64,000 bases of DNA from Vreelandella andesensis. GTDB taxonomy: Bacteria; Pseudomonadota; Gammaproteobacteria; Pseudomonadales; Halomonadaceae. The notes below the pieces were generated by a model. It saw only the letters and a program-made list of their open reading frames with translations. It had not been told where the DNA came from and did no database searches. The stretch lies in assembly GCF_003989795.1 (NCBI RefSeq), contig NZ_RZHG01000022.1, positions 1-64,000 of the forward strand, given 5' to 3'. Within the stretch, counting starts at the first letter, position 1, and the number at the start of each line of letters is the position of its first letter. Of the stretch, positions 1 through 7,302 are shown one piece after another. Position numbers and translations under genes: made by a program.

Positions 1-687
1 CAGCGCGTGCTGGACAATATCAACCTGGTGCTCGAACGCGGTCGGATTGTCACCTTGATTGGCCCCAATGGGTCCGGTAAGTCCACGCTGGTCAAGACAC
101 TGGTAGGCGCGATCAAACCGGCGGCTGGGCGGATCATATGCGCCCCCGATATCAGGATTGGCTATGTCCCCCAGCGCTTGCACTTGGACCCCACCCTGCC
201 AATAACGGTACGCCGCTTCGTTAACCTGCCCAAACGGCATGCCAGCCGTGACATTGCCGAGGCGCTGGAACAGGCGGGTGCCGGGCACCTGCTGAATGCC
301 GCCATGAATCACCTTTCCGGCGGCCAGCTGCAGCGCGTTCTGCTGGCCCGCGCATTACTGACCCGCCCTTCACTCTTACTGCTTGATGAAGCCACGCAGG
401 GGCTGGATCACCGTGGCGTGGCCGATTTCTATCAGCGCATCGAACAGATTCGGCAGCGCTCCCAATGCGCGGTATTGATGGTCAGCCACGATCTGTATGT
501 GGTCATGCGCACGGCCGATCATGTTATCTGCCTGAACGGGCACATCTGCTGTGAGGGGCAGCCCGAAAAAGTCGCGTCATCGCCCCAGTACCATGCACTT
601 TTCGGTGACCAGACCGCCAGCACCTTGGCCTTTTATCGCCATCAACACGCTGACCACCACGATAAGGAGACGCGCCATGCTGGATGA
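1..687 (+). CDS. znuC: Zinc ABC transporter ATP-binding protein ZnuC (5' end outside the window)
   Basis: ATPase of the high-affinity periplasmic-binding-protein-dependent zinc importer. The frame is open from base 1 (Q-R-V-L-D-N), so the start lies upstream. Visible motifs are Walker A GPNGSGKST (about residues 19-27 of the fragment), the ABC signature LSGGQLQRV, Walker B LLLLDEATQGLD and the H-loop VSHD. The C-terminus is His-rich (HQHADHHDKETRH), common in ZnuC. Its stop lies 11 bases inside znuB, so the two are translationally coupled. znuA and zur are expected just to the left. The zinc assignment rests on the ZnuB partner and the zinc-related genes that follow; by sequence alone manganese could not be excluded. 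Confidence 0.93.
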   Translation, partial: QRVLDNINLVLERGRIVTLIGPNGSGKSTLVKTLVGAIKPAAGRIICAPDIRIGYVPQRLHLDPTLPITVRRFVNLPKRHASRDIAEALEQAGAGHLLNAAMNHLSGGQLQRVLLARALLTRPSLLLLDEATQGLDHRGVADFYQRIEQIRQRSQCAVLMVSHDLYVVMRTADHVICLNGHICCEGQPEKVASSPQYHALFGDQTASTLAFYRHQHADHHDKETRHAG

Positions 688-1477
688 CTTCATGTGGCGT
701 GCCGCCCTGGCAGGGCTGGGCGTTGGGCTGGCGGCCGCACCGCTGGGGTGTTTCGTCGTCTGGCGGCGGATAGCCTATTTTGGCGATGCCACCGCCCATG
801 CCGCCATTCTGGGCGTAGCGCTCGCTCTGCTGTGGAATATTTCAATCTTCGCTGGCGTCGTCTCAATCGCCTTGCTGATGGCCATCAGCGTCTCGTTGCT
901 GAGTGGCAAAGGCTATGCCATGGACACCTTGCTCGGCGTGATGGCTCACTCCGCCCTGGCCATCGGCTTGGTCGCCGTCTCCTTTGTTGCGGGCGTGCGA
1001 ATCGACCTGCATGCCTATCTGTTTGGCGACATTCTCGCCGTGGGGAAAACCGACCTTGTGATTATCTGGTCCGGCGCCATTCTGGTCATTGGCCTGATGC
1101 TATGGCGCTGGCAGGCGCTGCTGACCGCCACGCTGAACGAAGAGCTCGCCCATGCCAGCCACATCAATCCGCGCCGTGAACAACTGGTATTAACCATCGC
1201 GCTTGCCATTGTGGTCGCCGTGGCGCTCAAGGTGGTGGGCGCACTGCTGATTGCTGCCCTACTGATCATTCCCGCTGCAACGGCGCGCCCCTTCAGCCGC
1301 ACCCCCGAACAGATGGCCGTGATCGCCGCCGTGATTGCCATGGCCGCCACCACCGGCGGGCTTCGCGCCGCCTACACCTTTGACACACCGACAGGCCCCA
1401 CCATTGTTTCTCTGGCTGCGGCTTTTTTTGTGATCAGCACCCTGGCATCACAGGGCTGGCAACGGTTTGCCTCTTAA
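677..1477 (+). CDS. znuB: Zinc ABC transporter permease ZnuB
   Basis: Inner-membrane permease (266 aa) of the ABC-3 family that moves zinc in with ZnuA and ZnuC. It starts MLDDFMWRAALAGLG and shows the family's usual run of hydrophobic segments, with the N-terminal GLGVGLAAAPLGCFVVWRR motif and a central DILAVG stretch. The ATG at 677 is preferred over the upstream in-frame start at 551 because it follows AAGGAGACGCGCC and gives the normal family length. It overlaps the znuC stop by 11 bases. Likely repressed by Zur from a promoter outside the window; no Zur box is visible directly before it. Confidence 0.93.
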   Translation: MLDDFMWRAALAGLGVGLAAAPLGCFVVWRRIAYFGDATAHAAILGVALALLWNISIFAGVVSIALLMAISVSLLSGKGYAMDTLLGVMAHSALAIGLVAVSFVAGVRIDLHAYLFGDILAVGKTDLVIIWSGAILVIGLMLWRWQALLTATLNEELAHASHINPRREQLVLTIALAIVVAVALKVVGALLIAALLIIPAATARPFSRTPEQMAVIAAVIAMAATTGGLRAAYTFDTPTGPTIVSLAAAFFVISTLASQGWQRFAS

Positions 1478-1546
1478 CGCTGAACACTAACAACAGATGC
1501 CTACCCCTTTTTCCTATTACTTTTTCCACTATAAGGTTCAATTGTT

Positions 1547-2767
1547 ATGAGCGATCTTGTTACCCAGCTTCCCGTTACCGTCCTTTCCGGATTTCTGGGG
1601 GCCGGTAAAACCACGGTACTCAATCACATCCTCGCCAACCGCGAAGGCCGCCGGGTGGCGGTGATTGTCAATGACATGAGCGAGGTCAACATTGACGCCG
1701 CTATGGTGCGCGGCAATGCTGACAACGAGCAGGACGTGTCTCTGAACCGCCGAGAAGAAAAGCTGGTGGAAATGAGCAACGGCTGCATCTGCTGCACCTT
1801 GCGCGAAGACTTGCTGATTGAAGTCAACCAGCTGGCCAGGGAGGGCAAATTTGATTACTTGGTGATTGAATCCACGGGGATTTCCGAACCGCTACCGGTC
1901 GCGGAAACTTTCACCTTTGAAGGTGAAGATGGCCAGAGTCTTTCCCAAGTCGCCCGCCTGGATACCATGGTCACCGTGGTCGATGGTGCTAATTTTCTGG
2001 AACAGTACCGCGAAGCCCAAAGCCTGGCAGAGGCTGGTGAAAGTTTGGGTGAGGACGACGAGCGCAACGTCGCTGACCTGTTGGTCGACCAGATCGAATT
2101 CTGTGATGTGCTGCTGGTCAGCAAGACCGACCTGATCAACGAAAACGAATTGGCGGCGCTGAACGCCATTCTGCATTCGCTTAATCCGGAGGCCGAGATC
2201 GTGCCTATTGCCCAGGGCCAGGTGCCACTGGAAAAAGTGCTGGATACGGGAAGTTTCAACTTTGAACGGGCGCAGCTGGCACCCGGCTGGCTCAAAGAAA
2301 TGCGCGGTGAACACGTACCGGAAACAGAAGAATACGGCATTGCAAGCTTTGCCTACCATGCCCGCCGCCCTTTCGACCCGCAGAAGTTTCACGACCTGCT
2401 GCATGCCGACTGGTTTGGCGAAGGGTTATTGCGCTCCAAGGGCTTTTTCTGGCTGGCCACCCGCCCGCAGTTTGCCGGGCAATGGAGCCAGGCTGGCGGT
2501 ATTGCCCACTATGCCCAGGCAGGCATGTTCTGGAAGGCGATCCCCGAAGCCAATTGGCCGGATGACCCCGAATACCGTGGCTACATCATGGAAAAATGGC
2601 AGGAGCCCTTCGGCGATATGCGTCAGGAACTGGTCTTTATCGGCCAGAACATGGATAAAACACGCATGATAGAAGCGCTGGACAACTGCCTGCTCAGCGA
2701 GGAACAAGTGCTCGACGGCATGGAAGCCTGGCGCCAGCTCCCCGATCCCTTCCCCGCCTGGGAGTGA
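1547..2767 (+). CDS. zigA: G3E-family (COG0523) zinc GTPase metallochaperone, ZigA/YciC-like
   Basis: COG0523 GTPase, 406 aa, of the group made under zinc starvation and thought to deliver zinc to client enzymes. The N-terminal G1 loop GFLGAGKTT is at residues 15-23, the metal-binding CICC motif at 80-83 ([10 protein letters not shown]), and a SKTD guanine-specificity motif sits near residue 190. A CobW C-terminal domain follows. It lies 69 bases after znuB, in the same direction, and before the zinc-sparing paralogs folE2 and hisI, so it is probably part of the same zinc-starvation response. Family members also include CobW and nitrile-hydratase activators; the neighbours favour the zinc clade. 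Symbol given by family and context. Confidence 0.88.
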   Translation: MSDLVTQLPVTVLSGFLGAGKTTVLNHILANREGRRVAVIVNDMSEVNIDAAMVRGNADNEQDVSLNRREEKLVEMSNGCICCTLREDLLIEVNQLAREGKFDYLVIESTGISEPLPVAETFTFEGEDGQSLSQVARLDTMVTVVDGANFLEQYREAQSLAEAGESLGEDDERNVADLLVDQIEFCDVLLVSKTDLINENELAALNAILHSLNPEAEIVPIAQGQVPLEKVLDTGSFNFERAQLAPGWLKEMRGEHVPETEEYGIASFAYHARRPFDPQKFHDLLHADWFGEGLLRSKGFFWLATRPQFAGQWSQAGGIAHYAQAGMFWKAIPEANWPDDPEYRGYIMEKWQEPFGDMRQELVFIGQNMDKTRMIEALDNCLLSEEQVLDGMEAWRQLPDPFPAWE

Positions 2768-2888
2768 GCGTTTGACAGCCGCTGACATTATCCTCCTCTC
2801 ATACCATCGGTTTAGCGCTTTCAACAGGCAACCGGAAAAAAGGCCGTCGGCATGCCTCACATATTAGGGTCTAACTAGAGGACCATCG

Positions 2889-3815
2889 ATGAATTCCCCT
2901 CTGAACAAAGAAGCCATACGTCCAGCCAGACACCTCGATGATGTTGCCAGCGCAGCGTCACCGCACAAAGGCACCTTAAGCTGGGTCGGCATGGAAGGAA
3001 TCGCCTTGCCCCTTCTCGTCGCAGGCCAAGCGATTGCGGCTCGCGCTTCAGCAGGCGTCAGCCTAGATGCCCCGGACACACGCGGCATTCATATGTCACG
3101 CCTTTACCTGGCACTGGCCGAGCTGGAACATCAGGAACTGTCACTGGCCAGCATCCGTTCATTATTGGATACCTTTCTGGACAGCCATCAAGGCCTTTCA
3201 GAGCAGGCGTTTCTTGAACTCAACGGTGAAGCACTATTGAGACGCCCCGCCTTGATCAGCCCCCTGTCAGGATGGAAAACCTACCCCTTTGCGTTGCGCT
3301 GTCGGCGGACTCCCTCCGGCACGCAATTGATACTTAACGTCAGCATTGGCTATTCCTCCACCTGCCCGTGCTCCGCCGCCCTATCGCGGCAATTGATTCA
3401 GCAAGCGTTTGAAGAAGACTTTAACGATATCCCTGTCAGCCGAGCCGCTGTACATGCCTGGCTGGGCAGCGAGCAAGCCATATTGGCGACGCCCCACAGC
3501 CAGCGCAGTCAAGCCCACCTTTCGTTGCGTTTGACGCCTGATATTGATGAATTGCCGCTCCTTGATGTGATTAACAGTGTCGAAAAAAGCCTGGGCACTG
3601 CCTTGCAAACCGCTGTTAAGCGCGTTGACGAACAAGCCTTTGCGCTGGCCAACGGTCAAAATCTGATGTTCTGCGAGGACGCAGCCCGGCGGCTGCATGC
3701 AACCTTGAGCCATCAGCCGGCTGTCGAAGGCTTTGCCTTGCGTATCGTTCATGCAGAAAGCCTGCATGCGCACGATGCCGTGGCCCGCAGCGAGTGGAAC
3801 TGGGAACCCGTGTAA
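2889..3815 (+). CDS. folE2: GTP cyclohydrolase FolE2 (type IB, zinc-independent)
   Basis: Converts GTP to 7,8-dihydroneopterin triphosphate, the first step of folate synthesis. FolE2 (308 aa here, typical length) replaces zinc-dependent FolE when zinc is scarce because it accepts other divalent metals. The active-site cysteine region NVSIGYSSTCPCSAALS is near residues 150-167, followed by the family's 'HAWLGSEQAI..THSQRS'-like region. The start at 2889 has GAGGACCATCG ahead of it. It lies between the zinc GTPase and a second hisI, a Zur-regulon arrangement known from other proteobacteria. The stop (TAATG) overlaps a possible downstream start at 3815. Confidence 0.93.
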   Translation: MNSPLNKEAIRPARHLDDVASAASPHKGTLSWVGMEGIALPLLVAGQAIAARASAGVSLDAPDTRGIHMSRLYLALAELEHQELSLASIRSLLDTFLDSHQGLSEQAFLELNGEALLRRPALISPLSGWKTYPFALRCRRTPSGTQLILNVSIGYSSTCPCSAALSRQLIQQAFEEDFNDIPVSRAAVHAWLGSEQAILATPHSQRSQAHLSLRLTPDIDELPLLDVINSVEKSLGTALQTAVKRVDEQAFALANGQNLMFCEDAARRLHATLSHQPAVEGFALRIVHAESLHAHDAVARSEWNWEPV

Positions 3816-3826
3816 TGAATATCTGA

Positions 3827-3892
3827 ATGAATATCTGGACGCAGCTGGAAAACGCTGAGGTCGGTGACACTAAACACCTCTGGAAACGGTGA
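3827..3892 (+). other. 21-codon open frame between folE2 and hisI (leader peptide or detached hisI N-terminus)
   Basis: An ATG at 3827 opens a 21-residue frame, [20 protein letters not shown] plus R, that ends in TGA at 3890-3892. The GTG proposed as hisI start (3889-3891) overlaps this stop (GTGA). The 11-base string ATGAATATCTG occurs twice, at 3815 and 3827, so the folE2 stop region is locally duplicated. Reading on with one extra base would give ...[12 protein letters not shown], joining the peptide to HisI. It is therefore either a coupled leader or an N-terminal extension split by a one-base deletion. Which of the two cannot be decided from this sequence. Confidence 0.35.
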
Positions 3893-4242
3893 TCGACGCC
3901 ATCCCATGGAACACCGACGGATTGATCACCGCCATCGCCCAGCAGCACGACAGCGGTGAGGTACTCATGCTGGCCTGGATGAACCGCGAGGCGTTACTCG
4001 AAACGCTAACGACTGGCCAAGTGTGCTACTGGTCACGCTCACGGCAGACCCTGTGGCGCAAGGGTGAGAGCTCCGGTCATCGCCAGCGGCTGGTCGAATC
4101 GCGACTAGACTGCGACGGCGACGCAGTGCTGCTAAGGGTTGATCAGCAAGGGTCCGCTTGCCATACCGGGCGACCCAACTGCTTTTACAACGCCATTCGC
4201 AAAGAGACGGTTGAGGTCATTACCGCGCCGTTGAGCCATTGA
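3889..4242 (+). CDS. hisI: Phosphoribosyl-AMP cyclohydrolase paralog (HisI-type)
   Basis: HisI hydrolyses phosphoribosyl-AMP in histidine synthesis. This 117-residue copy keeps the metal-binding features: [17 protein letters not shown] (substrate loop), DCDGD, and ACHTGRPNC with its cysteines and histidine. It is a stand-alone gene inside a zinc-starvation cluster, not in a his operon, so it is probably a low-zinc back-up copy, as known for Zur-regulated hisI paralogs; that role is inferred. The start is GTG at 3889, overlapping the stop of a short upstream frame, so an N-terminal extension may have been lost. It converges with the histidine-rich gene on the other strand. Confidence 0.85.
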   Translation: MIDAIPWNTDGLITAIAQQHDSGEVLMLAWMNREALLETLTTGQVCYWSRSRQTLWRKGESSGHRQRLVESRLDCDGDAVLLRVDQQGSACHTGRPNCFYNAIRKETVEVITAPLSH

Positions 4243-4372
4243 TATATAAGCCGCCAAACGCCTAACAGGGCACGACGCCACAGTAGCCAGATGCAACTCT
4301 TCAACACCCTGACGCGCCGCCCTCAAAGACAACTCATGGTATTTTTAGAAGCGTCCATATAAGTGCCTTAGA

Positions 4373-4398
4373 CGGACAACAGTTTCATCTGTTGTCCG
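4373..4398. terminator. Intergenic hairpin between hisI and the His-rich gene
   Basis: A perfect 10-bp inverted repeat, CGGACAACAG / CTGTTGTCCG, with a 6-base loop lies between two convergent genes. No long T-run follows on either strand, so it may be a weak bidirectional terminator or an RNA-stabilising stem. Bases 4243-4415 otherwise hold nothing I recognise. Confidence 0.45.
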
Positions 4399-4415
4399 AT
4401 GCGCCCGTCCTGGTT

Positions 4416-4763
4416 TTAACGAACAACAGTCACAGGGCCGTGATCGTCACAGTGATCACCATGAGGATGATGTAAATGGCCATCGACTAAGTAGTCGACA
4501 TGGTCGCCATGGGGAATGGCTTCGTGGCCGCAATCTGGGCCGTGTACGTGGTCCGCATCATGACCTGCACATTGGTGATTAGGTGTGCACGCATCAGGGT
4601 TTTTGTCCGACACTTCAAGCACATGCTCATCAACATGGTCGCCATGAGGATGGTGCAGGTGACCATCGTGCAAGTAATCGACGTGACCGTCATGCTTAAT
4701 TTGCGTATGACCGCAATTCGGGCCGTGCTCATGCGGGTGGTTTTGATGGATATTGCAGCTCAT
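4416..4763 (-). CDS. Histidine-rich putative zinc-binding protein with two 37-residue repeats
   Basis: A 115-residue soluble protein with 27 histidines and several Cys and Asp residues; no signal peptide is obvious. It consists of two similar halves, about residues 11-47 and 72-108, each ending in a DGHLHHPHGDH segment and each containing a GP(N/D)CGH motif and HVDYL, joined by a Cys/His-containing linker. The ATG at 4763 is chosen because AAGGAGATAACG precedes it; an in-frame ATG at 4790 lies upstream. It lies 46 bases downstream of the zinc-sensing ArsR gene on the same strand, so it is probably the target of that repressor. Role inferred: cytoplasmic zinc buffer or store. No enzyme motif is visible. 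Confidence 0.8.
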   Translation of the reverse strand: MSCNIHQNHPHEHGPNCGHTQIKHDGHVDYLHDGHLHHPHGDHVDEHVLEVSDKNPDACTPNHQCAGHDADHVHGPDCGHEAIPHGDHVDYLVDGHLHHPHGDHCDDHGPVTVVR

Positions 4764-4809
4764 CGTTATCTCCTTGGATTGCATAGCCAAGTTAAAGTGA
4801 TAGTAGGTA

Positions 4810-5157
4810 TTACACTGACGCTTTCATCTCTTCATCGGCATGGGCCAGCGCGTTTTCAATCAACTCAACAACATGCTGATCGGCCAAGCGATAGTAAAGA
4901 TGCCTCGCATCGCGGCGTCGGACCACTAGGTTTGCGTCAAACAGCACCTTCAGACGCGCTGATACCGTTGATAACTTATTCCTGTCATCCACAAGATCAC
5001 CAACACAACGCTCACCGTCTTTTAGTGCAAACAACAAGGCCATTCGAGAAGGATCACCGAGAGCTTTAAACAGCGCAGCGATAATGTTGAGGTGCTTTTC
5101 GCTGGGTAGCATGGCGACTACACTTTTTTGCTGACCATGTTCTTGGCAAAACTTCAT
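4810..5157 (-). CDS. ArsR/SmtB-family zinc-responsive repressor
   Basis: Winged-helix metalloregulator, 115 aa. The helix-turn-helix spans about residues 50-82 (CVGDLV...LSTVSARLKVLFDANLV). The last helix carries D93-x-H95 ... H106-x-x-E109, exactly the spacing of the alpha-5 zinc site of SmtB/CzrA/ZiaR (D, +2 H, +11 H, +3 E). A second Cys at 51 lies where alpha-3 sites have cysteines, but the full alpha-3 motif is not evident. Expected to release DNA when zinc binds, so to switch on its own operon (this gene plus the His-rich gene) in zinc excess. A 20-bp imperfect palindrome sits 41 bases before its start. Confidence 0.88.
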   Translation of the reverse strand: MKFCQEHGQQKSVVAMLPSEKHLNIIAALFKALGDPSRMALLFALKDGERCVGDLVDDRNKLSTVSARLKVLFDANLVVRRRDARHLYYRLADQHVVELIENALAHADEEMKASV

Positions 5158-5180
5158 AATGGCCTCAGTGGATCATTTCA

Positions 5181-5217
5181 ATATTCAATGTAATATCGTT
5201 ATGTTAGTTGACATAAC
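5181..5217. promoter_or_regulatory. Stacked palindromes upstream of arsR, candidate ArsR or Zur operator
   Basis: Two inverted repeats lie side by side: ATATT-N6-AATAT (5181-5196) and GTTATGT-N6-ACATAAC (5198-5217). The second has Zur-like half-sites (TGTTAT/ATAACA type) but with wider spacing than the usual Zur box. Its position before the zinc-sensing ArsR gene makes an ArsR operator as likely. Bases 5218-5348 between this site and dksA2 hold no gene I can support. Confidence 0.5.
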
Positions 5218-5348
5218 ATCTTCCTGCAAACTTCCAGCAAAAAAACGTATCAGAAAATCGCTCACCCTCTCCACCGTTAGCGCGTAAGGCGACGAGGCAG
5301 TTTTCCCTTACCCGCAAAAGGCAGGCAGTCTCCGCTTTTACTCCCGTA

Positions 5349-5804
5349 TCACTCGCCTCTAGCCTTACGAAAATGATGTTCCTTGCGCTCTTCGCGCTCC
5401 TTCGCTTCGATACATAGGCGTGCCGTGGGCCGGTACAGCAGGCGTGGAATACCAATTGGCTCGCCGGTCTCCTCACAATAACCATAATCGCCGCTTTCAA
5501 TACGTTTAAGCGCCGCATCAATATTCTGAATTAATCGGCTTTCTCGATCCGCCTGACGCAGAGATAAACGCAGCTCTTCCTCAAACGATGCCTGATCGGC
5601 TTCATCCGCATCGCGTTCGTGAGAGGCTATTGTGGCTTTCACTTCCTGTAAGTGTGCTTCCAGTTCAGCGCGCTCCGCCATCAAATGCCGACGAAAAAAG
5701 GCCAACTGAGCGACATTCATATAATCCTCTTCAGGCATAGCCTGAATATCGGCTTTGCTTAACTCACCGCCGATTGACGAAAAGTGTACTTCTGTTAGCG
5801 ACAT
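5349..5804 (-). CDS. dksA2: DksA2-type zinc-independent DksA paralog
   Basis: TraR/DksA-family RNA polymerase secondary-channel factor, 151 aa, that with ppGpp adjusts transcription in the stringent response. The coiled-coil region (about residues 35-100) and the C-terminal globular domain are present. The four zinc-finger cysteines of canonical DksA are reduced to C110-x-x-T113 and C131-x-x-A134, the pattern described for Pseudomonas aeruginosa DksA2, which works without zinc. It is divergent from the DUF1826 gene across a Zur-box-like palindrome, so it is probably induced by zinc starvation to replace DksA. Confidence 0.9.
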   Translation of the reverse strand: MSLTEVHFSSIGGELSKADIQAMPEEDYMNVAQLAFFRRHLMAERAELEAHLQEVKATIASHERDADEADQASFEEELRLSLRQADRESRLIQNIDAALKRIESGDYGYCEETGEPIGIPRLLYRPTARLCIEAKEREERKEHHFRKARGE

Positions 5805-5828
5805 GGATTGACCCTTAGCGACATTAAA

Positions 5829-5843
5829 CGTTATAACATAACA
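5829..5843. promoter_or_regulatory. Zur-box-like palindrome in the dksA2 / DUF1826 divergent promoter
   Basis: On the minus strand the site reads TGTTATGTTATAACG, matching the gammaproteobacterial Zur consensus TGTTATAnTATAACA at 12 of 14 defined positions. It lies 25 bases upstream of dksA2 and 50 bases upstream of the DUF1826 start, well placed to repress both. A further ATAACATAA stretch extends it to the right. Confidence 0.7.
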
Positions 5844-5892
5844 TAAATAATCATCCGAATAATTAACGATTCATACGATTCAGGAGCTTTTC

Positions 5893-6543
5893 ATGCCGTC
5901 ACTTGCTACCTCTCACCCTCACCTACCGAGACATGCCACTGCTGATACAGATATCAGCGTATTGCCGCGTATTTTTGAGGATGCCTATAATATCGCTATC
6001 CTTCAGCGCCGCCTTCCTGCCGATGTTGCCTTGAGCGCCCAGGCGCAATGCCTGACACAACGCCCCTGGCAATACAGCTGGCTGGGCAGCCCGGATGAAG
6101 CCTTCATGGCAGACCTGCGCCGCCAGCTGCCCGCACCGGAGGCCGCCACACCGCTGCTGGACGATATGGTGACCATTGCTGAGGCCATCGCCTTTCTGTT
6201 CGATACCGAAACCATAGGGATTCGCCTGCGCTTGCTTAACAGTGCCATGTGCCCACGTTTTCACTGCGACAACCTGCCAGTACGCATGGTGACGACCTAC
6301 CACGGCCCCGGCAGTGAATGGCTTCCTGAGCACGCCACCAATCGCGCAGGCTTAGGCGCTCCTAACCCGAACCGCCCGGAAATTGTTACCGACGACAGCG
6401 CTATTCAACGCCTGGCAGCGGGTGATATCGCCCTGATCAAGGGAAGTGGCTGGGAAGGCAGTGAGGAACACGGCCTGGTGCACCGCAGTCCTTCCATGAC
6501 AGAGGGCGAAACACGCCTGTTAATGACCATCGACCCCGCTTAG
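5893..6543 (+). CDS. DUF1826 protein of the zinc-starvation regulon
   Basis: A 216-residue protein of the DUF1826 family, recognised from the LRLLNSAMCPRFHCDNLPVRMVTTYHGPGSEWL block (two Cys and three His within it) and the GDIALIKG..WEGSEEHGLVHRSP block. The HxD and later His residues resemble the metal-binding layout of 2-oxoglutarate/Fe(II) enzymes, but this is only a resemblance. DUF1826 genes often sit next to COG0523 GTPases under Zur control, as here. The start has CAGGAGCTTTTC before it. The biochemical role is unknown. The stop is only 16 bases before the transposase remnant. Confidence 0.82.
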   Translation: MPSLATSHPHLPRHATADTDISVLPRIFEDAYNIAILQRRLPADVALSAQAQCLTQRPWQYSWLGSPDEAFMADLRRQLPAPEAATPLLDDMVTIAEAIAFLFDTETIGIRLRLLNSAMCPRFHCDNLPVRMVTTYHGPGSEWLPEHATNRAGLGAPNPNRPEIVTDDSAIQRLAAGDIALIKGSGWEGSEEHGLVHRSPSMTEGETRLLMTIDPA

Positions 6544-6559
6544 CTTGATTTGATCTTAG

Positions 6560-6966
6560 GTAGAGCGTCGTAGCGGTTACCTCCTAGCGGCAGGGTTGCC
6601 CAATATCTCAGCGGAGCTGACGCAAGCAGCCATGGTCCGGCTGCTGAAGCCTCGCCGGGGTGCTGTTAAGATTATCACTCTGGACAACGGCTCGGAGTTC
6701 GCCGACCACGCAGCCGTGGGCAAGGCGATGACCGCAGATACCTACTTTTGCGATTCTTATTGTTCAGGGCAACGTGGAAGCAACGAGAACACCATTGACT
6801 TAATGCGACAGCACTTCTCCAAGGGAACAAACTTCCGTAAGGTCATTGGCGCTGAGCTGCGTAAGGTGGTCAGGAAGCTGAACGACCGCCCTCGAAAGTA
6901 AATCAGTTACCGGACACTGGCACAGGTTTTTCTGGAAAAATACTCAGGCGCCCTGGACACCGCAGG
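6560..6966 (+). pseudogene. IS30-family transposase C-terminal remnant, 5' truncated and split by a stop
   Basis: The frame opens at 6560 just after a stop with VERRSGYLLAAGLPN and runs through TLDNGSEFADH (second catalytic Asp region) and RGSNENT (catalytic Glu) to LNDRPRK, then an in-frame TAA at 6901. Beyond the stop, the same frame still reads YRTLAQVFLEKYSGALDTAG, the normal end of IS30-type transposases. The N-terminal HTH and first catalytic Asp are missing, so the copy is dead. Similarity stops abruptly at 6966, where the group II intron remnant begins. An insertion followed by deletion probably formed the right border of the zinc cluster. Confidence 0.85.
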
Positions 6967-7200
6967 GTCGGGTAGACCAGGCGATTGCTTTCCCGGCCCC
7001 CACAAGATCCGGACGTGCGCAATTAACGTATCCGGCTCCTCAATCAAAAGCTTCGCTGAAGGATTCAACATCGGTGGATAATCCTTGCCCATGGCAACGG
7101 TAGCGCCTTACGCAGTACCTCTACCCGACCCCAAATGTTGCGCGCCTTCTGGAACCGTCGTTCCAGCCATTTAATCCAACAGCGCTCCACTCAATATCGG
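6967..7200 (-). pseudogene. Group II intron remnant: maturase C-terminus, domain V/VI and 3' end
   Basis: Read on the minus strand, a frame ending at 7063 encodes WIKWLERRFQKARNIWGRV and then LPLPWARIIHRC-stop, the usual C-terminal tail of group II intron maturases (YPLP..RIVH). Right after the stop comes a 33-base hairpin (7006-7038) with GAGCCGGAT / GTCCGGATC arms, fitting domain V. Then comes a domain-VI-like stretch ending CTACCCGAC at 6967, with the A placed like a branch-point base. The intron 3' end abuts the transposase remnant, so the intron had inserted antisense into the IS30 gene. Everything upstream (domains I-III and most of the maturase) is gone, and the retained maturase frame is interrupted. 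Confidence 0.7.
7006..7038 (-). ncRNA. Group II intron domain V-like hairpin
   Basis: A 33-nt stem-loop with 5' GAGCCGGAT and 3' GTCCGGATC arms lies 24 bases after the maturase stop and before the intron 3' end. Position and length match the catalytic domain V of group II introns (about 34 nt). The AGC-type catalytic triad is present at the base of the stem. In a deleted intron it has no function. Confidence 0.6.
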
Positions 7201-7302
7201 AATGCCTACAGTGCTTTGAGGTGTTAATTTTTGTTAGTTTGTATATCCAAAATTCGCGCGCCTGCTGCATTTTCCGGAATGGCCGCTCAGGGTCGAAAAG
7301 AG

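Noticed and set aside
1478..1546. Zur box before the zinc GTPase gene
   Set aside because: TTGTTATGAG gives only one half-site and no palindrome; the gene is more likely read through from the znu promoter.
4500..5069. A 189-codon plus-strand frame opposite the ArsR and His-rich genes
   Set aside because: It is the antisense of two well-supported genes; its hydrophobic look comes from reversed His codons.
6907..7092. A 61-codon minus-strand frame
   Set aside because: It lies over the group II intron domain V/VI region in the wrong frame relative to the maturase tail and has no protein-like features.
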